A stretch of 26,151 nucleotides of DNA from NCBI GenBank assembly GCA_958427975.1, contig CAUAEH010000026.1, positions 1 to 26,151 of the forward strand, given 5' to 3'. Below are positions 21,680 to 26,151 of this stretch, one piece after another. Every line of letters starts with the position of its first letter. Position 1 is the stretch's first letter. Both the position numbers and the translations under genes were made by a program. The notes under the pieces are model-generated. The model did not search any database. It saw nothing but the letters and a program-made list of their open reading frames with translations, and had not been told where the DNA came from. The DNA comes from an uncultured Collinsella sp. GTDB lineage: Bacteria; Actinomycetota; Coriobacteriia; Coriobacteriales; Coriobacteriaceae.

Positions 21680-23023
21680 ATGAGCGAACCCCTGCGCACC
21701 GTGAACGTCGGCCTCATCGGTCTGGGAACCGTCGGCGGCGGCGTGGCCCGTCTGATCAAGAGCCACCACGATGAGTACCTGGCAGCCTACGGCATCGACC
21801 TTAAGCTGACCCGCGCCTGCGCGCTTGCTTGGGAGCAGGCCGAGGCAGCCGGTATTGAGCGTGAGGCCTTTACGAGCGACTGGCACGATGTCGTCACCGA
21901 CCCCGCCGTCGACATCGTCGTCGAGCTGATCGGCGGCGAGCATCCCGCAACCGAGATCTTTACCACCGCCTTCGAGAACGGCAAGCACGTCGTCTCTGCC
22001 AACAAGGCCCTGCTGGGCCGTCATGTCGAGACGCTCGCCGAGAAGGCGCGCGCATGCGGCGTGCAGATTAAGTGCGAGGCCAGCTGCGGCGGCGGCATCC
22101 CCATCGTGAGCACGCTCGAGCACGACTTGGTGGGCAACAAGGTCCTGACCATTGCCGGCATTCTCAACGGCACCACCAACTACATCCTGTCGCGCATGGA
22201 CGCCGAGGGCGCCGATTACGCCGACGTGCTCGCCGACGCCCAGGCCAAGGGCTACGCCGAGGCCGACCCGTCCGCCGACGTCGACGGCTTCGACGCCGCC
22301 AGCAAGACGGCGATCCTCGCCTCCATCGGCTTTGGCACCCGCGTTACCACCGACGATGTGTACCAGCAGGGTATCCGTACCATCGGCGCCGAGGACATCG
22401 CCCAGGCCCGCGAGCTCGGCTACACCATTAAGCTGCTGGGCATCGCCCGCAACACCGATGCCGGCGTCGACGTCCGCGTGCACCCCACGCTGATCCCCGC
22501 CGATCACATGCTTGCCAAGGTCAACGGCGCCATGAACGCTGTCTACGTGGTAGGCGACGCCGTGGGCGAGACCATGTTCTACGGTGCCGGAGCTGGCTCC
22601 TTCCCCACCGCGAGCGCCGTCGTGGGCGATATCCTGTCGCTCTCCGAGCAGATCAGCCGCGGCGTGGCTCCGCTGCCCGAGATTGAGCCCTATGGTCACA
22701 ACCTCGCCTTTAAGCCCATGGACGAACTCCAGACCAAGTACTATGTGCGCCTGAAGGTCGCCGACCGCGTGGGTGCCCTGTCCGAGACGGTCGACATCTT
22801 TGCCAAGCACAACATCTCTATCTCGCTCATCAACCAGGTCGAGGACGGCAAGTCGGGTGTCAGCGATGCCTGCTCGGTCATCTTCCTGACGCACCGCGCG
22901 CTCGAGAAGGACGTCCAGGCTGCCGCCGCCGAGCTTGCCAGCGTCGACTGCGTGGCCGAGGTCGCCAACGTCCTGCGCATCGAGGACGTCGAGGCCTGGA
23001 CCGAAGGCGTCATGGCCAACTAG
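21680..23023 (+). CDS. hom: Homoserine dehydrogenase
   Basis: The enzyme reduces aspartate semialdehyde to homoserine with NAD(P)H, the branch point to threonine and methionine. The 447 residues show the Rossmann motif GLIGLGTVGGG (11-21), the catalytic-region ANKALLG with Lys109, GILNGTTNYIL (160-170), EADPSADVDGFDAA and SKTAIL near Lys209, and a C-terminal ACT domain from about residue 355 (YYVRLKVADRVGALSE), the usual site of threonine feedback. AAGGAG lies 6 bases before the ATG. It is monocistronic, with a strong terminator 35 bases after the stop. No thrB, thrC or aspartokinase gene is adjacent. Confidence 0.97.
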   Translation: MSEPLRTVNVGLIGLGTVGGGVARLIKSHHDEYLAAYGIDLKLTRACALAWEQAEAAGIEREAFTSDWHDVVTDPAVDIVVELIGGEHPATEIFTTAFENGKHVVSANKALLGRHVETLAEKARACGVQIKCEASCGGGIPIVSTLEHDLVGNKVLTIAGILNGTTNYILSRMDAEGADYADVLADAQAKGYAEADPSADVDGFDAASKTAILASIGFGTRVTTDDVYQQGIRTIGAEDIAQARELGYTIKLLGIARNTDAGVDVRVHPTLIPADHMLAKVNGAMNAVYVVGDAVGETMFYGAGAGSFPTASAVVGDILSLSEQISRGVAPLPEIEPYGHNLAFKPMDELQTKYYVRLKVADRVGALSETVDIFAKHNISISLINQVEDGKSGVSDACSVIFLTHRALEKDVQAAAAELASVDCVAEVANVLRIEDVEAWTEGVMAN

Positions 23024-23058
23024 TCCACTACTTCGAACCTCAACGGAGCTCAACGCAA

Positions 23059-23106
23059 AAGGCGCGCTGCCTGCATCAACCGCAGGCAGCGCGCCTTCTA
23101 TTATTT
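23059..23106 (+). terminator. Terminator of hom
   Basis: A 16-bp perfect stem (AAGGCGCGCTGCCTGC, 23059-23074, with 23082-23097) and a 7-base loop are followed by CTATTATTT. It lies in the gap between convergent hom and the antiporter gene; AAAA on its left side could give some termination of the minus-strand gene too. Confidence 0.88.
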
Positions 23107-23135
23107 GGACGGAACCCGTATCCCGACATTCCTTG

Positions 23136-24698
23136 CTACTTGCCGTCGTCGTCCTCGGCTTCTTCTCTTGCATAGAGCTCTAGCATGCGGCGGCGGTATT
23201 CGTGCACGGCGAGCTTGGCGCGCTCCAGGCGGCGGCGCTCACGCGGAGTCAGCTTGGACGGGTCGATCTCGTCGCCATAGGTCTTCTCGGCCAGCAAATG
23301 AGCGGCGTCCACGATACGGGCATCGATGTGCCCGCTTGCCGCCTCGGTCGAGAGGCGGTCGGCAATGGAATCAAGGGTAGGTATGCCGTCGAGCGAACGC
23401 CCATGTCCATGCGAGGTCAGCAGCTCGTGCTCGCGTGCGAGCAGGCTCGCCAAATCGTGATGGGCGCGCAGGATGTCGAGCGCATCGGATGGATGCTCGG
23501 CAACCTCTGCCACGGCAGCGACCGGTGCGGCGTCGACCACGCGGTAGAAGAGCTGCGCGAGCAGCGGCATCAAGAACACCGTGATGGCACCGGCGGCAAC
23601 CATGACCGACGCAATATCTTGCGACAGCGCGCCCGCGTTGACGGCAACGCTCGTCACGGCAACGATGATCGGAAGCGCCGTGGTGCAGTACAGGGCCACG
23701 GTAATGCGACCATACGCCGACACATCGCGCGTCGCAGGACAAATGCCCATAGAGATGAGGATAGGCACGGCACGAATAATCAGCAACGCCACGATAAAGC
23801 CCGCGAGCAAGCCCGGACGCGACGCCACGGCCGTCAGGTCGATCTTTGCGCCCGATACGGTAAAGAACACCGGAATCAAAAAGCCGTAGGCCAGGCCGTC
23901 GAGCTTGGTCTCGAGCGTATGGTTGCCCTCGGGGATGATATAGCGCAGGACAAAGCCGGCGGCAAAAGAACCCAACACGATATCGAGATCAAAGACGGCC
24001 GAGAATGCCACGAGCGTGACCAGGATGAGCACCGTCAGGCGCACGAAGGTCTGCGACGTGGTATCGGCGCGTTCCTCGACAAACGCAAAGAAGCGGCTGC
24101 CGACGCGCTTGGAGCGGCTTGGGACCACGGCCAGCAACACGCAGACCACCGCAAACAAGCCAAGGATTACAAGCGTCTGGATGCCAGTGCGAGCAGACAG
24201 CAGCACCGACATGGCGAGCACGGGACCGAGCTCGCCCCAAGTGCCATACGCGAGAATCGAGTCACCAACACGCGTGCCGGTGAGCGAGCGCTCGCGCATG
24301 ATGGGCACGAGCGTGCCGAGCGCCGTCGAAGTGAGGGCAAGCGTCACGGCGATACCGTCGAAATGACTGACCGAGAACCACGGAGTAAAGCGCACGGCAA
24401 GCCAGGCGATACCAAACGTGACGACCCACGTCGCCAAGCCGTAGCGCCCCTCGACGCCCGTGATGCTCTTGGGGTCGATCTCAAAGCCGGCGAGCAGGAA
24501 CAAAAAGGCCAGACCGAGCTCGGACACAAGCGAGACCTCGGCATCTACATGGATAATGTCGAGCATATGGGGTCCCAGCACCGCGCCGAACACGAGCAAA
24601 AAGACCGTTTCGGGAATGGGTTTTCCGGGAATCGCCGAGGCGATGAAGGGGCTTGCAAAGGCCACGAGCGCGATGATGGCGAGTGAAACGAATGCCAT
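23136..24698 (-). CDS. CPA2-family cation:proton antiporter
   Basis: The first ~390 residues form about twelve to thirteen membrane helices of the Na+/H+ exchanger fold (CPA2, KefB/NapA-like): IPETVFLLVFGAVLGPHML near the start, FLLAGFEID (67-75), LALTSTALGTLVPIMRE, the conserved acidic region DSILAYGTWGELGPV, LGSFAAGFVL and IPVFFTVSGAKIDL. A hydrophilic, charged tail of ~130 residues follows, ending RAKLAVHEYRRRMLELYARE; it has no RCK/TrkA-N nucleotide-binding motif. It probably exports Na+ or K+ in exchange for H+; ion choice is not readable. AAAGG precedes the ATG by about 7 bases. It is divergent from purL. Confidence 0.9.
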   Translation of the reverse strand: MAFVSLAIIALVAFASPFIASAIPGKPIPETVFLLVFGAVLGPHMLDIIHVDAEVSLVSELGLAFLFLLAGFEIDPKSITGVEGRYGLATWVVTFGIAWLAVRFTPWFSVSHFDGIAVTLALTSTALGTLVPIMRERSLTGTRVGDSILAYGTWGELGPVLAMSVLLSARTGIQTLVILGLFAVVCVLLAVVPSRSKRVGSRFFAFVEERADTTSQTFVRLTVLILVTLVAFSAVFDLDIVLGSFAAGFVLRYIIPEGNHTLETKLDGLAYGFLIPVFFTVSGAKIDLTAVASRPGLLAGFIVALLIIRAVPILISMGICPATRDVSAYGRITVALYCTTALPIIVAVTSVAVNAGALSQDIASVMVAAGAITVFLMPLLAQLFYRVVDAAPVAAVAEVAEHPSDALDILRAHHDLASLLAREHELLTSHGHGRSLDGIPTLDSIADRLSTEAASGHIDARIVDAAHLLAEKTYGDEIDPSKLTPRERRRLERAKLAVHEYRRRMLELYAREEAEDDDGK

Positions 24699-24882
24699 GT
24701 GATGCCTTTCTCTTGTTTGCGCTTCACTGTAGCACCCTCGCCGTCCTCAACGCGCCGCGAGCTGTCGTATCATAGTGAGGTTTACAAACATGTGGCTCAA
24801 GGCGACCGCAGGGCAGACCCCGCAAACCGACCGCTGCCGCATACCGTACCGTACGCCCAACCGATCAGGAAGGCAGGAACCA
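24699..24882. promoter_or_regulatory. Divergent promoter region, antiporter gene / purL
   Basis: For purL, TATCAT at 24768-24773 preceded by TGTCG is a plausible -10, giving a leader of about 100 bases. For the antiporter, TACAGT on the minus strand at about 24729-24734 is a weak -10. No purine riboswitch core was recognised in the purL leader. Confidence 0.3.
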
Positions 24883-26151
24883 ATGGTCTCTCGTATCTAC
24901 GTGGAGAAGAAACCCGGGTTCGACGTCGAGGCTCAGCAGCTCAAGGGCGAGCTGACCGAAATTCTCGGCATCAAGGGCATCGAGGCCCTGAGGATCATCA
25001 ACCGCTACGACGTCGAGGGCATCGACGAGGAGCTTTTCCGCTCCTGCGTGCCGACCGTCTTTAGCGAGCCCCAGGTCGATGTGACCTACGACGAGCTCCC
25101 CGCAAGCGATGGCGCCGTCTTTGCCGTCGAATTCCTGCCTGGCCAGTTTGACCAGCGCGCCGACTCCGCCAGCGAGTGCGTGCAGCTCATCAGCCAGGGC
25201 GAGCGCCCCGCCGTGCGCTCCGCCAAGGTCTATATGATCTCGGGTGCTCTGGACGAAGCCGCCATCGAGGCCATCAAGCACTACGTGGTGAACCCCGTCG
25301 AGGCGCGCATCGCCTCGCTCGACCTGCCCGAGACGCTGCACATGGAGACCCCCGAGCCCCAGCCCGTCGAAGTGCTCGACGGCTTCCGCGAGCTCGATGA
25401 GACCGGCCTTGCCGCCTTTATCGCCGATCGCGGCCTTGCCATGGACGAGGCGGACATCGCCTTCTGCCAGCAGTACTTCCGCGATGAGGACCGCGACCCC
25501 ACCATCACCGAGATCCGCGTGATCGACACCTACTGGTCCGACCACTGCCGTCACACCACCTTCGGCACCGTCCTGGATGACGTGACGATCGACGACGCCG
25601 TGGTGCAGCAGGCCTTCGACCGCTACATGGAGATGCGCCACGAGCTCGGTCGCGACGCCAAGCCCGTCTGCCTCATGGACATGGGCACCATCGGCGCCAA
25701 ATACCTTAAGAAGACCGGCGTCATGACCGATGTCGACGAGTCCGAGGAGATCAACGCCTGCACCGTCAAGGTGAAGGTCGATGTCGACGGCGAGGACCAG
25801 GACTGGCTGTTCCTGTTTAAGAACGAGACCCACAACCACCCGACCGAGATCGAGCCCTTCGGCGGTGCCGCCACCTGCGTGGGCGGCGCCATCCGCGACC
25901 CGCTCTCGGGCCGCAGCTACGTGTACCAGGCCATGCGTGTCACCGGCGCCGGCGACCCCACCGTCCCCGTGTCCGAGACGCTCGAGGGCAAGCTGCCGCA
26001 GCGCAAGCTCGTGACCACTGCCGCCGCCGGCTACTCCAGCTACGGCAACCAGATCGGCCTTGCCACCGGTCAGGTCAACGAACTCTATCACCCCGGTTAC
26101 GTGGCCAAGCGCATGGAGGTCGGCGCCGTCGTGGGCGCTACCCCGGCAAAC
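24883..26151 (+). CDS. purL: Phosphoribosylformylglycinamidine synthase, N-terminal part
   Basis: PurL uses ATP and glutamine to convert FGAR to FGAM, the fourth step of purine synthesis. The frame runs to the window edge without a stop (423 codons), so the gene is cut by the window. The N-terminus (MVSRIYVEKKPGFDVEAQQL) is a PurS-like domain of the large single-chain type; the PurL signature TYWSDHCRHTTF is at 216-227, and ATP/Mg-binding NETHNHPTEIEPFGGAATC at 314-332. Large PurL also ends in a glutaminase domain, expected off the edge. The chosen ATG has GGAAGGCAGGA upstream. An in-frame ATG at 24790 would add 31 residues of non-family sequence and lies almost at the inferred transcription start, so it is rejected. 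Confidence 0.95.
   Translation, partial: MVSRIYVEKKPGFDVEAQQLKGELTEILGIKGIEALRIINRYDVEGIDEELFRSCVPTVFSEPQVDVTYDELPASDGAVFAVEFLPGQFDQRADSASECVQLISQGERPAVRSAKVYMISGALDEAAIEAIKHYVVNPVEARIASLDLPETLHMETPEPQPVEVLDGFRELDETGLAAFIADRGLAMDEADIAFCQQYFRDEDRDPTITEIRVIDTYWSDHCRHTTFGTVLDDVTIDDAVVQQAFDRYMEMRHELGRDAKPVCLMDMGTIGAKYLKKTGVMTDVDESEEINACTVKVKVDVDGEDQDWLFLFKNETHNHPTEIEPFGGAATCVGGAIRDPLSGRSYVYQAMRVTGAGDPTVPVSETLEGKLPQRKLVTTAAAGYSSYGNQIGLATGQVNELYHPGYVAKRMEVGAVVGATPAN

Noticed and set aside
21674..23173. 499-codon minus-strand open frame opposite hom
   Set aside because: It is antisense to an unmistakable homoserine dehydrogenase; its Gly/Val/Asp-rich composition reflects codon bias on the other strand.
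23202..24686. 494-codon plus-strand open frame opposite the antiporter gene
   Set aside because: It is an Arg/His/Gly-rich shadow frame with no recognisable domain, whereas the opposite strand encodes clear membrane helices.
24790..24882. In-frame upstream ATG for purL
   Set aside because: It would add 31 residues unlike the PurL family and lies about at the inferred transcription start; the ATG at 24883 gives the conserved start.
24865..26091. 408-codon minus-strand open frame opposite purL
   Set aside because: The plus strand carries PurL signatures through the same bases. The antisense frame lacks motifs.

Overview
This window looks like chromosomal DNA of a gut Coriobacteriia actinobacterium, most likely Collinsella or a close relative. 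The basis is high G+C coding bias, actinobacterial-style proteins, a RecJ-helicase fusion, and G+C-rich palindromes scattered between genes. The genus is inferred from recalled gene content; no search was run. Almost everything is ordinary core metabolism and information processing, set in compact operons with good ribosome binding sites.

Layout. Positions 1-290 are non-coding and resemble an rRNA leader reading left. The translation operon infC-rpmI-rplT follows on the minus strand (352-1536), with a strong terminator and a structured 5' leader. A tRNA-Leu(CAA) gene lies at 1983-2069, and just beyond its terminator is a second, partial copy of the tRNA 3' end plus terminator. Next on the minus strand come an orphan transglutaminase-fold protein, a class II fructose-bisphosphate aldolase (fba), and the operon recJ/recQ-like fusion - rel - metallo-beta-lactamase hydrolase (4857-11288). 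On the plus strand is a BASS-family (bile acid:sodium symporter type) transporter. It converges on a cutC - GalT-like (DUF4931) gene pair. A plus-strand gene of unknown function (14327-15913) encodes a signal peptide, an acidic extracellular domain, one membrane helix and a cytoplasmic zinc ribbon; its extracellular part is markedly A/T-rich.

The right part holds a complete branched-chain amino acid ABC importer in the order livJ-livH-livM-livG-livF (minus strand, 16237-21098). Upstream of it is a decayed fragment of a second livJ-type gene. Then follow homoserine dehydrogenase (hom, plus), a CPA2 cation:proton antiporter (minus), and the first 423 codons of purL, which runs off the right edge.

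Most notable: infC appears to start at an AUA codon; RecJ nuclease and a RecQ-like helicase are one polypeptide; a tRNA-Leu 3'-end duplication flanks a 115-bp palindrome-rich core; several unrelated intergenic spaces carry near-perfect hairpins sharing a GGGAC/GGGGAC theme, suggestive of REP/MITE-like elements; a livJ paralogue survives only as two fused scraps; and the membrane-anchored zinc-ribbon protein is the best candidate for an undescribed function. I saw no CRISPR array, insertion sequence, prophage or defence island.
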